A stretch of 64,000 nt of DNA from contig CAJTMJ010000009.1 in NCBI GenBank assembly GCA_910577335.1, positions 1-64,000 of the forward strand, read 5' to 3'. The notes beneath the pieces were generated by a model, which ran no database searches, was not told the DNA's origin, and saw only the letters and a program-made list of their open reading frames with translations. Below are positions 18,501 to 27,419 of this stretch, piece by piece; position 1 is the first letter of the stretch, and every line of letters begins with the position of its first letter. Source of the DNA: an uncultured Duncaniella sp. (lineage in GTDB: Bacteria > Bacteroidota > Bacteroidia > Bacteroidales > Muribaculaceae). The translations under genes and the position numbers were made by a program.

Positions 18501-21500
18501 TTTGCTCGCCTCCGCATCCCATGTATTGCGGTCGGTGGTGTAGAGGTACACGAGGAAGCAGTCGTTGCGTTTGCCGAGCTGCGTGTCGCCGTCATAGTAG
18601 GTTATGTACCACTTGAGACCGTCCCACGTGCGGAGCATCATGTTCTTGGCTCTCTGGTCGACGCTGAGAAAGTAGTCGGTGAAGATGTAATAGGTCAGGA
18701 TGAAGTCCTTGTCGAAATACTGTCCTATTTCGTTCTTGAACTTCTCGCTCTTGAATGTGGAGAGGTCGCCGGGATTCGCGCCGGAGGGCACACAGGAGCG
18801 TATCCACGAGTAGAGACGCTTTAGTGCGGTCTGCTGCGCGGTGGCGAGTCCCACCCATTTGACATCACCGTCGCTCTGGACTTTCCCGGAAGCGTCGACA
18901 CCATAATTGACCTCGGCTCCGGCATCGAAATTCTCGGCGAGATGAGTGTCGCTTGTGGATTGGAACAGGCAGACGGGTGATGTGTTGTTGAGCATCTCAA
19001 GAGCGATGGGACAGGCTGCGGTGTAGCCTTCGACACCTTCCATACCGAATACCGGGCCACTCTTGGATTTCTCGTTGTTGAAGTTGTACTGTCCGTAATA
19101 GACGTTCTCGCCGTCTGCTGTCTCCGCACAGAATATGTCGATGGGCATCCCGTCGATGGCGGTTCTGATGCTGACTGCTCCGAGACTGTTGCCTCCCTGT
19201 TCGTACTGATGCCGCTGCGGTGGGGTAAGCAGTCCGAGTTCCTTCATCACGTCGTTGAACAGCTTTGCGCCGCCGGTGTTCAGGGACATCGAGGAATCGG
19301 AATAGTCGGACTTGCAGCATACGATCGGCACTGGAACCGCGCCGGGACGCATGACATATTTGTTGCCGGGCAGAACGTTCTTGCCTGTCATTGACAGCAT
19401 CTCGCTCCCCTTGGTGAAATATATGCGGATGTTCTTGCTCGGATATTTTGTGGAGGAAGTGCCCTGTATTCGGATGTAGCAGTTGGTGAGTATGAAGTCG
19501 TAGTCGCTGCCGAGCGGAGAGTAGAAGTACACGTCGGCGAGAAAGTCGGTCTTTTTGTTGTTGGTCTCGTACACGTCATTGAGCATATTCTGACGCACGA
19601 TGCGCAGGACTCCCTTCCCCATTGCCCGGAGTTTGTCCATATCGACATCCCCGGTGTCGCCGATGATGTCGTTCTCGGAATAGATCTCCATCATCTCGTC
19701 GGTGGTCTCGCTGTCCACCATTCGGTTCTCAAGCTCCTCGTCGTCGCTGAGGGCTCGGTTATAGACGCGGATGCATTTTATCTCCACGTCGGCTTCGGCA
19801 CTGTCGATGGTGATTTCCTGCGGATTGTCCTGACGGAAATTGAACGAGGTGTCGTAGATGTCCGCACCGGTGCGGTTGCCTGTGACATACAGCTGCATAA
19901 GACGGTCTTCCGACGCGGTGCCGACCATGAGGGCGACCTTCATCCAATCCCCGGCTGCGTAGTTGGTGGCGAGCTTGATTTCTCGCTGCACTGTCTCTCC
20001 GTCCTCGTTCTCATAGCTCACGCTTTGGCCGGTTCTGAAACTTGCCTCCTGTGTCGTGATCAGAAGTCCTTTGCCATTGTCGAGACAGCTCACGACCGCC
20101 GCCTCCCTGTCCATGACATTGCTGACACGCATCGTGATCTCGACAGTGAGGCCGGTGGTCTTGACATCGCTGGAGAAGGGTTTGGTGTGGATTACGGCCT
20201 TGGCTCCGTTGGTGAGACGGAGCGCACCGTCAACCCATCCGCTGCTTGCCCAGTCCACTCCTTCGAATGACGTTGTAACGCCATTCGATTCCCATGTGGC
20301 CGGGTTACTTTCCTCGTTGCTGCGCCCGGTGGCGTCGAGCTTGAACTGCAAACCGTATGTGGCCTCGCTGATGTCGATGCCGCTCTCCTCGACATCGATA
20401 TTGATGGTGTAGGTGGCCGAGCCGAGTTTGAGCTGAAGAGACTGACGGCCTTTTTCCGTGAAACGGTTGCTGTAGGTCTGAACGGTTCGGGGTGCAGCGA
20501 CTGTCCGGGCGAGCTTGCCGTTCTGCCACAGTTCGACAGTGGCCGGAATGACAGTCGGATCATAGGCTACGAACTCAAACTCGCACTTTTCATATTGCCC
20601 GACCTCGATGGTGGGTGTCGTATGCTCGGTGCCGGTCAGTATGCGCCCGTCGGGGTGGACTATCTTTGTGCCGAGGAACGGTGCGCTGCTGCCGCTCTTG
20701 AGAATATCGAAATAGATGCTCTCGCTCTTGAGGGTGAGACCGTCCTGTTCCATCTCGGCGACCATCTGAACGGTATGGCGACCGACGGCAAGCCCTGCCA
20801 TGTCGAGGTTGAAGTTGCTGTTGGTGGTGCCGCTTCGCGTGATGGAGTGGAGGTTGCGCTGTACCCCGTCTACATACAGGGCGACTGATTTCGTGCCGGA
20901 GCCGGTGACGGCATAGGGAATCTCGACTGTGTCGTGTACCCCGAATCCGCCTTGGGCGATGCCGGACGCGATGTTGTAGCTGCTTGACAGGGACAGCGTG
21001 ACTACCTTGATCGAGAGGTATGCCTGTTTTCTCTGTTCCTTCCCTGTATTGGGGTCTGTGGTCGTGGCTATGACATATATGTCGCTTGTGCCGAGAAGCA
21101 GATATTTGGAAAGGTCGAGTGTGTATGTGTTGGAGCTGACATCCTGCTTGGTCTCGGTGTAGGTCACGACGGTTCCTCGGTGCACCTCGATTCTGACGGT
21201 GGCCTTTTGCCCGGTACTCTGCCCTTTGTCGTCACCGCCGGAATACTGATGGTCGTAGAACCATGAAAGAAGTGCGGAATCTCCCTCCTTGATGGTCTTT
21301 TTGTCAACGGAAGCCGACAGTACGATCTTGGTAAGGGATGCGTCATCCCCACCGCCACCGCCGCCACCTTTGACAGTGAACTCGGCGATGGTCGATGTCT
21401 TGCTGTTGAGCCTGACAGTGGTGGAACCGTCATCGTTCTCTTCGGTATCGACACCGAATAGTGTCCCTGCCTCAAGCTCGGCCACTTTGGAAGCGACGGC

Positions 21501-22538
21501 TCCGTTCTGCACGGGGTTGGTGCTGTCGGGGTCGAGACTGTCATCGACACTGACCTCGTCGATGGTGATTGACACATTGCCGTTTGAATCCGGGAGTTTC
21601 TTTTCGCCGTTGACCGTTATCTGCTTGACAGTGTTCTTTGAGCCATATTCCTCCCATGCGCCGGGCGAAGTGAATGTGGAGAGTGTGGTTCCGATGAATC
21701 GGTAGTCCTCCCATTTGCCGGGCGCGGATTCAAAAGTGATGATCATGCCGCGCTTCTGTTCGTCCTCGATGTCGGCGTTGGCGAGCACGGCCACAGCTGT
21801 TGCCTTGGAATAGTAGCCGGTGGTGAGTGGCTGCTGCTCGGTTACATTGTAGAATCCGCTGCCATTACCCTTTCCGCTCGCCTCTATCAGTGTCTCTTTC
21901 TCGTCGCTCCACACATAAAGGGTCTCGCCGCAAAGGAACAGTTTGTTTTTCTTTACCTGTGAGATGCCCTCGTTGTACATCTGCATGGGGTAAGTGTCAC
22001 TCTTCCATGAGAGATAGTATTTACCGTTGACAAGGAACGCGAAAGCCTTCTTTGAAGGTAAAAAGACAATCTCTCCATCCTCTGAGACGATGCTCATATT
22101 CTCCGTGGTCGCGTCAAGCTGCACGAACCGGGAGAACCGGGCTGTCGCACCATTTCGGGCGGCTATGGCCGTTGACTCGTAATCTGAAACAACTCCCTGA
22201 GCCGCAGTTACAGCATCATACGCCTTTTCTGCGGCTCTGTCTGCCTCTTGCGCCGCTTCATCGGCAGACTCGGCTGCGGCAGTCGCGTCATTAGCGGCAT
22301 TAAATGCGGATGTCGCGGCAGAATTGGCATCAGCGGCGGCTGCGTTTGCGGTTCCTGCCGCATCCTCCGCAGGCTTGCGGAGAAGCGACACCGGGACACT
22401 GACAACCTCTGTGCCTCTGATAGCCGGTAATGATACTATGCCGTCAAGACTGCTGACAATGGGAAGTTCATCTACTCCCTGCGATTCAGCCTTGAGCGCA
22501 TTGATGATTTCGTTTTTATCTGCTTGGGTCAGTGCCAT
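15573..22538 (-). CDS. Giant receptor-binding tail fibre, DGR target protein
   Basis: 2321 residues. N-terminus: Ala-rich coiled coil (about 75-125), then fibre repeats (DPDSTNPVQNGAV type). Middle: Ig-like strands, a LamG/concanavalin-like region (about 730-880), and a region with CotH-kinase-like features (GTSSTKYPSKNIRIYF; later WYITYYDGDTQLG). Next come leucine-rich repeats (about 1500-1740, LRELNLQ, LRKLNLRN). The C-terminus is a Trp/Gly-rich C-type-lectin/FGE-like domain carrying the variable repeat at residues 2260-2300. It is the last gene of the tail operon, where a receptor-binding protein is expected. Domain names rest on motif recognition, not a search. Virion role and DGR target status are strongly supported. 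Confidence 0.85.
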   Translation of the reverse strand: MALTQADKNEIINALKAESQGVDELPIVSSLDGIVSLPAIRGTEVVSVPVSLLRKPAEDAAGTANAAAADANSAATSAFNAANDATAAAESADEAAQEADRAAEKAYDAVTAAQGVVSDYESTAIAARNGATARFSRFVQLDATTENMSIVSEDGEIVFLPSKKAFAFLVNGKYYLSWKSDTYPMQMYNEGISQVKKNKLFLCGETLYVWSDEKETLIEASGKGNGSGFYNVTEQQPLTTGYYSKATAVAVLANADIEDEQKRGMIITFESAPGKWEDYRFIGTTLSTFTSPGAWEEYGSKNTVKQITVNGEKKLPDSNGNVSITIDEVSVDDSLDPDSTNPVQNGAVASKVAELEAGTLFGVDTEENDDGSTTVRLNSKTSTIAEFTVKGGGGGGGDDASLTKIVLSASVDKKTIKEGDSALLSWFYDHQYSGGDDKGQSTGQKATVRIEVHRGTVVTYTETKQDVSSNTYTLDLSKYLLLGTSDIYVIATTTDPNTGKEQRKQAYLSIKVVTLSLSSSYNIASGIAQGGFGVHDTVEIPYAVTGSGTKSVALYVDGVQRNLHSITRSGTTNSNFNLDMAGLAVGRHTVQMVAEMEQDGLTLKSESIYFDILKSGSSAPFLGTKIVHPDGRILTGTEHTTPTIEVGQYEKCEFEFVAYDPTVIPATVELWQNGKLARTVAAPRTVQTYSNRFTEKGRQSLQLKLGSATYTINIDVEESGIDISEATYGLQFKLDATGRSNEESNPATWESNGVTTSFEGVDWASSGWVDGALRLTNGAKAVIHTKPFSSDVKTTGLTVEITMRVSNVMDREAAVVSCLDNGKGLLITTQEASFRTGQSVSYENEDGETVQREIKLATNYAAGDWMKVALMVGTASEDRLMQLYVTGNRTGADIYDTSFNFRQDNPQEITIDSAEADVEIKCIRVYNRALSDDEELENRMVDSETTDEMMEIYSENDIIGDTGDVDMDKLRAMGKGVLRIVRQNMLNDVYETNNKKTDFLADVYFYSPLGSDYDFILTNCYIRIQGTSSTKYPSKNIRIYFTKGSEMLSMTGKNVLPGNKYVMRPGAVPVPIVCCKSDYSDSSMSLNTGGAKLFNDVMKELGLLTPPQRHQYEQGGNSLGAVSIRTAIDGMPIDIFCAETADGENVYYGQYNFNNEKSKSGPVFGMEGVEGYTAACPIALEMLNNTSPVCLFQSTSDTHLAENFDAGAEVNYGVDASGKVQSDGDVKWVGLATAQQTALKRLYSWIRSCVPSGANPGDLSTFKSEKFKNEIGQYFDKDFILTYYIFTDYFLSVDQRAKNMMLRTWDGLKWYITYYDGDTQLGKRNDCFLVYLYTTDRNTWDAEASKYAFEGHDSWLWNLVLANLEDDLKRCAANFRAVMTNERVLAMLNDEQSGNWSDRAFNKSGYLKYIAPAVQTMYGKKWPFIFALQGSNKSHRTFFFTNRAALLDAKYGTSNFTSDNIDLYMARSASDAADTVRITANETYAFGYGTNNSPNIANTGIVAGGTVATLDITGAYTVNDPLRIYGASRARVLDLTGASNHLKNALDLGKCTALRELNLQAATGGGSTGWWLAIDNCRQLRKLNLRNQAQAKTGGSTSTALDLTNQTKLEELDARGTKVQSIVFAKGAPVTVARMPSTITTLRLEYLSKLTSSGLTLESYGNVRTLIFDNCPGINWETLLSRCANVDRLRVTGIDREDDGTWLNKFMAMGGVDASGNSTDTCALVGTVRLTRYIDEAQYQRMCAHFPELNIIQPEYTMIRIDNPADDASVSNLDNNTGYQFGNDYVRSGHLAAIFAKRHRVLAKVTRKPTTRTVRMANTDVTVNNHDGQMTYFPLHDANSNYYADAEDIANCTPAKLDGSEGDLMMYEPGMWVKGINDYLNAANYSCYSSNDRNHRPATPEADILTLDDIKAKGGVIVGRKIVGKDTLAASYTNDSSYSVCQVDVSKHKRVRFPSVPGTGLTGAVFCDASGKVLENIVVPSLANKFEAGMYLIKDVPAGAVSLNFTILNTAEFDKVVLSNSDKIEDMEPEWYYDEEHLCAVVETVIVGEKFRSCITGGSSIANMPWTDFHYYSQQRGMQQIDAMMHSRLANLAYAFYGRRDMQEQCGAGSHTNSRTIGADTMLRGMQDTVGYEYAKAINPNVTNSLIDNLVHQYAWFIDTDAFGAKTVTQVNNICCLGYVNLYGHKYEMMDWVDVPNDTNNVGKWRIWMPDGSVRYVKGMTASGYWITGVAHGLYMDMTPVGSFNGSSSTYFCDTYWYSSSTGRVVYRGDNNANANGGVSFASASIDASYAYTDVDSRLAFRGQIVKALSVAAFKALSEAA
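15641..15759 (-). repeat. DGR variable repeat (VR)
   Basis: 119 bp that align without gaps to the template repeat at 41713-41831. Ten differences. Eight are at template A positions: VR bases 15731, 15697, 15691, 15685, 15682, 15671, 15665 and 15659. They give D2270, F2281, S2283, S2285, I2286, Y2290, Y2292 and D2294 in place of template N, Y, N, N, N, N, N, N. The two non-A differences lie near the edges: T to C at 15754 and G to A at 15652. The second lies in the probable initiation-of-mutagenic-homing segment. Similarity stops abruptly at both ends. Confidence 0.95.
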
Positions 22539-22858
22539 AATGATTTGATTTGATTATATGGTTTGCGATTGTTCAGATATTCGGGATTGCCTTGGTTGGC
22601 GTATGCCTCCCGTTCATGGGAGATAGCGCGATAGGCTGCTGTTCCGTCCCGGAGACGGAACAATCGCCACAGCCATTCCATGACATAGAGGATATAGAAC
22701 GGCAGATAAAGCAGTTCCTTCATCTGCGCCGTATGGATGGCCTCGTGGTTGTAATCGAGCTGTGTCATGACACTGCCTTGACGCACGAAAAGGATGCCGA
22801 AGAGGTTGATGCACTTGAATCCTCGGAACGGTATGAAGCGGTTGTATATTACTTTCAT
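22529..22858 (-). CDS. Small phage protein with HExxH-like motif
   Basis: 109 residues. It contains NHEAIHTAQ, an HExxH-type zinc-binding pattern, next to a hydrophobic segment (LLYLPFYILYVMEWLWRL) and a second acidic/His patch (SHEREAYAN). That layout could be a membrane-associated metallopeptidase-like fold, but activity is not shown. It overlaps the tail-fibre start by 10 bp and the upstream gene by 4 bp, so it belongs to the tail operon; fibre maturation is one speculation. Confidence 0.6.
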   Translation of the reverse strand: MKVIYNRFIPFRGFKCINLFGILFVRQGSVMTQLDYNHEAIHTAQMKELLYLPFYILYVMEWLWRLFRLRDGTAAYRAISHEREAYANQGNPEYLNNRKPYNQIKSLWH

Positions 22859-23130
22859 TCCACACCTCCTTGCAGCTGCTCGTTAAGTCCGTCAATAAAC
22901 GCCGGTGTCGCATAGGTGGCGGCCACCTCACTAAGGGTTCTCACTTCTTCTTCAGTAAAGTCGGTTTCTCCCTCGCTATGGTAGATTTTGAGCGCGAGGG
23001 CATGAGCGCGTATGCCGTTGACATTAAGGTACAGCATGTTTGCCACACTCTCCCTTGCATCGCCGGTCTGATACCTGCTTCGGTCTATCCCTGCCGGGAT
23101 TCTGAATCGCTGAAAATTGATTTTTGCCAT
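22855..23130 (-). CDS. Hypothetical tail-operon protein
   Basis: 91 residues, not recognised. Mixed helix/strand composition, no signal peptide or membrane segment; begins MAKINFQRFRIPAGIDRSRYQ. Sits between the tail hub gene and the HExxH-motif gene with a 4-bp ATGA overlap, so it is translationally coupled. Possibly a minor tail or fibre-assembly protein. Confidence 0.6.
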   Translation of the reverse strand: MAKINFQRFRIPAGIDRSRYQTGDARESVANMLYLNVNGIRAHALALKIYHSEGETDFTEEEVRTLSEVAATYATPAFIDGLNEQLQGGVE

Positions 23131-23141
23131 ATCTTTATGTA

Positions 23142-26100
23142 TTATTCTCTTATCACCGCAACTATTAGTCCGTTCCGCACCTGAAAACGCACTTTGTCAA
23201 GGTCATAATCCGCCGGGTTAAAACTAACACCGGAGTAATATTCGGTATAGGTGCCGTCTGCCCCCATGTCGGTGGCTACGCGCAATTCGTCTGCTCCATC
23301 GATGACGACTGTGCCGTTAAGAGAGTGATATCCCCTCGCATTAGCTCTTATATCACCATACATGAGAAGGCCGATATTGTTACGACCACCGGATACGTTG
23401 ATATATGCTCCGTAATTGTCAAAATACTCCAATGGAGTATCATTTGATATTCTCAACAGACATGAGCCTACCGCCACGCCTGCTGGCATGGTATCGAGTC
23501 CCATACCTACCCATCGGTATTTGTCCCGGAAGCCGAGAAATCCGTCGCCGGAGGAATACAGGAAAAACTTGCTTGTGCCGCCGTCCACATTACCGCCGGA
23601 GTAGCCTCCCTCAGCGGTAATGCTGTTGGCACCGATTATGAAGCCTCCTATTTTGCCGGATGTTGCGTTGACTTCGCCGGTAAATTTACCGTTAACCGTT
23701 TCAATGCTGCCATCCTCAAGAATTTTGAAATTACCGTTTGCAGTAACAATGCCTTCAAGCTGAATGTGGTCAGCTTTGATTTTGACACCTTCCTGTCCGG
23801 CACCGACAAAAGCTCGAAGGTTGCCGTTACTATCGATGGCATACAGCCCGGTCATCTGCGCCGTGGTGAGGATGCCGGACTCAGCAATAACCTTGCCATC
23901 ATTATCGAAATTCTGTGCCGCTATCTTTATCAGCTTTTCGGACTGCTCAAAAAGGGTACGGTACTTGTATGTCAGTGCCTCGATCTTGTCTGTGGACAGA
24001 ACAAGCATATACAGGTAGATTTCGCCGGTGAACGACAGCTTGAAATCCCCTGTTCCGTTCCAAAGACCGTCACACGAAAATTGTACATAGCCATCAGTCG
24101 GACTCAGCCCCGTTGTATATTCAAGAGAGTTAAAATTCTCGAATCCTGTTTTATCTACATTCTCAAATTCAATACTCAGCAAACCGCCTTTTATGACTTT
24201 GTAGAAGAAACTCAGATAAACCGGAACTGCCTCCTTCTTGCCTTCGCTGTTAACTTCGAATGTCGGTTTGCTTCGGAGGTTGGAGTTTTTCTGCAAGATG
24301 TACTTGTTAATGATACGAACCACCGTGCGACCGTCATCCTTTGCGATGCTTGCACTATTGCCTTTCTTGGAGAGGACATTGTTATTTGCCCATATCCATT
24401 TATTGCCAACAAGAAAGAAAACCGTCTCATTCGAGGTATCCCATTTTTCCATGCCGGAGGCGAATGCCGGATTGTTCAGATAACCTTTGTCAGCCACGAA
24501 ATCATCGCGCACCGCCTCAATCATGCTCTCTATCTTACCCTCGACTATCTCAAACTTAGTCTTTATATCCTCGCCGGTTGCGAGAAGGAAGGTGCCGCGA
24601 AGGTATGCGTTGTCCGAATAGAGACCATTGCCGTGAGGCTGATTGTCTTTCGGGAACCAGTCGTCAGTTATGCCGTCAAGATTGCCAAGACGTGTACGCA
24701 GACAGCCTGTGAAGTTTTTGTCATTGACTCCATCGAGGACATCGATACGGGGTTGTCCGTCTTCGGTAGCCGATATGAGGATAAGATTCTGACGGTTCTT
24801 AATGAAGGTATTGCCCATGAGCACGCATTCATCTCCAACCTCCGGGAGAGATTGCCCGGCAAACTCGCTTTTTAGAATTTCGACACCATCTTCCGCATCC
24901 GAATCATATACCTCTACCCAATAACTTTTTGAGTTAAAAGTCTGACATCGTATAAGGTCGCCCTGAACAAACCCATTGGGCTGCTCGAAATTTATCAGAT
25001 AAGAGTTCCCAAGGTCTTCTATTGTTTTTATTTTCCCATTAGCCGCAGATACACATATCTGTCCTCCGACGCTGCGGATCTTTTCAATAAGCAGCTCGAA
25101 CACGGTCATTATCTGACGCACCGTCAACTTGTCAATTGTAAGATGCGACAGACCGTCCTCAAGCCAAATGCGCCAGCCCTCTCCGGCGAGACCATCTACA
25201 AACTTGGGACTACTCAAAAGAAGGCGCACAACAAGTGTCAGCAGCTCGGCATTTCCGGAACCGTCGATAAAGCCGCCTTGAGAACCGGGCACATAATTCC
25301 CGGCCTCGATACCTTTGTCGAATATGATTGTCTCCTTGGCTCGGTCGCGACTGTTCTTACTGAGGAACTCCCTCTGACTACGCCGGGCGGAGAACAGATT
25401 GTTGTCGGTCGGCGGGGTCTTATCCCATGTGCGGATAATATCCGGCAATGAGGTGGAGGCTCCTATCGACTGTGCGAAACTGCGGACATCGGTGATTGAG
25501 TCGGCCATCTTCTCTTGAGCCGTCCGGCTGAGGGCATCGCTGATCTCAATATCCATCGATGACGGAAGATTGACCTTCCGGGTAATCTTTGTAATGCGGC
25601 TGTCCCGGAATCCAAAGCCGGGAAAGTATTCCTCGCTCACAAGACGCACCCGGCGACCGATGCTCAACTCTACATTGTTATCTTCAATCCATACATGATC
25701 GGTCGGTGCCTTATATACCGAGATGTCGAGATTATGATCTGCGTTGTATTTGTTGACAGCTGTCAGGAATTCTTCTTCGGCGAGGGCATAATACTCGTCC
25801 GGCATACGGAGGTTCCACAGGATATATTTGTCTCCGGCTTTAGGCACGAGTTTGTCTCCGGGAAGCTGAATGTCGTTGTCATAAGGCCATATCGTGATGA
25901 TCTCAAACTCACGGGTCGTGCTGTTGAAATTCACCTCAAAGAAGTATGTGCCGTCTTCTTCCTCTCCAAGTCCGGCAAGCTCGCTGCCCTCTTGAAAGGA
26001 GACTCGGATCACACGCCCACCGATCATGTAGGCATTGGGATCGAAAGGAAGGCTGTTGTCGGTGAAATAGTAGATGGTAAAAGGATTCCCGTCCTCGCCG

Positions 26101-26927
26101 GTCTTGACCTCGCTGCGGACACTGCTGACAACACCGACACGCCTTGGGTAAATATCCTCGAAGGCAGACTGCTCGAAGTGATCGACACGTCCATATTTGT
26201 CGGCATTGATTTCGACATACTTCTGACCGCCGGGCAATTGAAGCCGGGTAAAACCGTATTTCTCCGGGTCGATGTTCCGACTGCTGCCCACAGGATAAAG
26301 GCGGGTGTAGAACTTGACATTATTTGCAGTTCCGGGATCAATGGACAGCAACCCTTTGTTATAGCCGAGTTCCACCGGCTCTCCATGCTCACACTTGCAG
26401 ATATTGACGGTCTGCCCCTCGACCCACCATTCGGCACCGACTTTCTCGGCAATCTCCTTGAGAGCCTCGTCGCAGTATTTGCCGAAATAGTCAATGACTA
26501 TATTCTCCGTGCCGTTCACTTGCCCGACCTTCCAGTCGGTGATGTTGCCCATGCCGTCGTTCATGCACTTGACAATCATGGCGACATGATCTCGCGGAGG
26601 AGCGGTCAGAGTGAAGACGGGGTTATCTTCATCATCGACAGTTTTGATGACAAGCAGACGCTTTATCATGCTTTCCACGCCATAGAGCTTGAGATCATAG
26701 ACCCACTCCTTCTTGGAGTTCTGTCTTGGCCGGTACTTTTCAGTCAGCCAAAAACGCTCTCCAAGGAAGTCTGCGTAGTCATCGACATCAAGGTCGATAT
26801 GGTCGTAATGTGTGAAGGAAAGCGTAAGGACGCTGTCGCTCTGCACCGCCTTGACCTGCGTCGAGCTGTCATTCGGCGATATGTCAACCTTGGGGTTGCC
26901 GACCGAGTCGTATATCGTTATAAGCAT
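23142..26927 (-). CDS. Tail hub/tip protein (Tal/endopeptidase-tail-like)
   Basis: 1261 residues. The first 400 or so residues have the pattern of baseplate hub proteins of siphophages (VDISPNDSSTQVKAVQSDS, an EWVYDLKLYGVESMIKRLL segment, then EWWVEGQTVNICKCEHGEPV). The C-terminal part (about 1000-1261) is beta-rich with GNFKILEDGSIETVNGKFTG, a fibre-like repeat, and EGGYSGGNVDGG. It follows the Dit-like gene and precedes the fibre gene, the usual tail-tip order. Probably forms the tip that carries the fibre. Confidence 0.75.
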   Translation of the reverse strand: MLITIYDSVGNPKVDISPNDSSTQVKAVQSDSVLTLSFTHYDHIDLDVDDYADFLGERFWLTEKYRPRQNSKKEWVYDLKLYGVESMIKRLLVIKTVDDEDNPVFTLTAPPRDHVAMIVKCMNDGMGNITDWKVGQVNGTENIVIDYFGKYCDEALKEIAEKVGAEWWVEGQTVNICKCEHGEPVELGYNKGLLSIDPGTANNVKFYTRLYPVGSSRNIDPEKYGFTRLQLPGGQKYVEINADKYGRVDHFEQSAFEDIYPRRVGVVSSVRSEVKTGEDGNPFTIYYFTDNSLPFDPNAYMIGGRVIRVSFQEGSELAGLGEEEDGTYFFEVNFNSTTREFEIITIWPYDNDIQLPGDKLVPKAGDKYILWNLRMPDEYYALAEEEFLTAVNKYNADHNLDISVYKAPTDHVWIEDNNVELSIGRRVRLVSEEYFPGFGFRDSRITKITRKVNLPSSMDIEISDALSRTAQEKMADSITDVRSFAQSIGASTSLPDIIRTWDKTPPTDNNLFSARRSQREFLSKNSRDRAKETIIFDKGIEAGNYVPGSQGGFIDGSGNAELLTLVVRLLLSSPKFVDGLAGEGWRIWLEDGLSHLTIDKLTVRQIMTVFELLIEKIRSVGGQICVSAANGKIKTIEDLGNSYLINFEQPNGFVQGDLIRCQTFNSKSYWVEVYDSDAEDGVEILKSEFAGQSLPEVGDECVLMGNTFIKNRQNLILISATEDGQPRIDVLDGVNDKNFTGCLRTRLGNLDGITDDWFPKDNQPHGNGLYSDNAYLRGTFLLATGEDIKTKFEIVEGKIESMIEAVRDDFVADKGYLNNPAFASGMEKWDTSNETVFFLVGNKWIWANNNVLSKKGNSASIAKDDGRTVVRIINKYILQKNSNLRSKPTFEVNSEGKKEAVPVYLSFFYKVIKGGLLSIEFENVDKTGFENFNSLEYTTGLSPTDGYVQFSCDGLWNGTGDFKLSFTGEIYLYMLVLSTDKIEALTYKYRTLFEQSEKLIKIAAQNFDNDGKVIAESGILTTAQMTGLYAIDSNGNLRAFVGAGQEGVKIKADHIQLEGIVTANGNFKILEDGSIETVNGKFTGEVNATSGKIGGFIIGANSITAEGGYSGGNVDGGTSKFFLYSSGDGFLGFRDKYRWVGMGLDTMPAGVAVGSCLLRISNDTPLEYFDNYGAYINVSGGRNNIGLLMYGDIRANARGYHSLNGTVVIDGADELRVATDMGADGTYTEYYSGVSFNPADYDLDKVRFQVRNGLIVAVIRE

Positions 26928-26950
26928 ATTTGAACGGCGTTTGAATTTCG

Positions 26951-27418
26951 TTAAAACGTGGGCACAGGCTCACGGAATTTGACCTTGAACCGGCTTGCCT
27001 GTACACCCTCTTTCCATAGATATGTGAGCGGTTTATAGCCTGATGGTTCGACAAAGAACATCCGCAAAGTGAGGTTCAATTCGGTAAATTTCACATTGAG
27101 CCAGCCGTCCTCGCCGGTCTTGAGGAAGGTAATGAAATCACGGTAGCGACGCAGCCACTCGCTCTTGGTTTCGGCGAACAGGGCGAAATGGAGAGTTACA
27201 TCACGCTCCTCGTTTTTGACATCAAGGCGTGATGAATACTTGGAACCGTTCTGTTCCCGGATATTGACCGCCACATGACTCTTAACTTTGGAGGCTGTCA
27301 TTATTGCCGTAAGGTTTTCCCGGCCACCCTTCTTCTCCTCGGTCAGAAAGGCTCCGAACTCAGTCCATATATCAGTGCCGTTGATTACGACAAGGTTTTT
27401 CAATGCTTCGGTGTCCAT
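26951..27418 (-). CDS. Distal tail (Dit-like) protein
   Basis: 155 residues between the tape measure gene and the hub gene. It has NGTDIWTEFGAFL near the N-terminus and RRYRDFITFLKTGEDGWLNVKF, resembling the small distal tail adaptor of siphophages. One base separates it from the tape measure gene. The assignment rests mainly on position and size. Confidence 0.6.
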   Translation of the reverse strand: MDTEALKNLVVINGTDIWTEFGAFLTEEKKGGRENLTAIMTASKVKSHVAVNIREQNGSKYSSRLDVKNEERDVTLHFALFAETKSEWLRRYRDFITFLKTGEDGWLNVKFTELNLTLRMFFVEPSGYKPLTYLWKEGVQASRFKVKFREPVPTF

Positions 27419-27419
27419 A

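Noticed and set aside
23766..24875. 369-codon plus-strand frame inside the tail hub gene
   Set aside because: Antisense to a clearly real gene; the residue pattern has no recognisable domain and no promoter or start context.
25695..26933. 412-codon plus-strand frame opposite the 5' part of the tail hub gene
   Set aside because: Mirror frame of the hub gene in the antisense phase that tends to stay open; no independent support.
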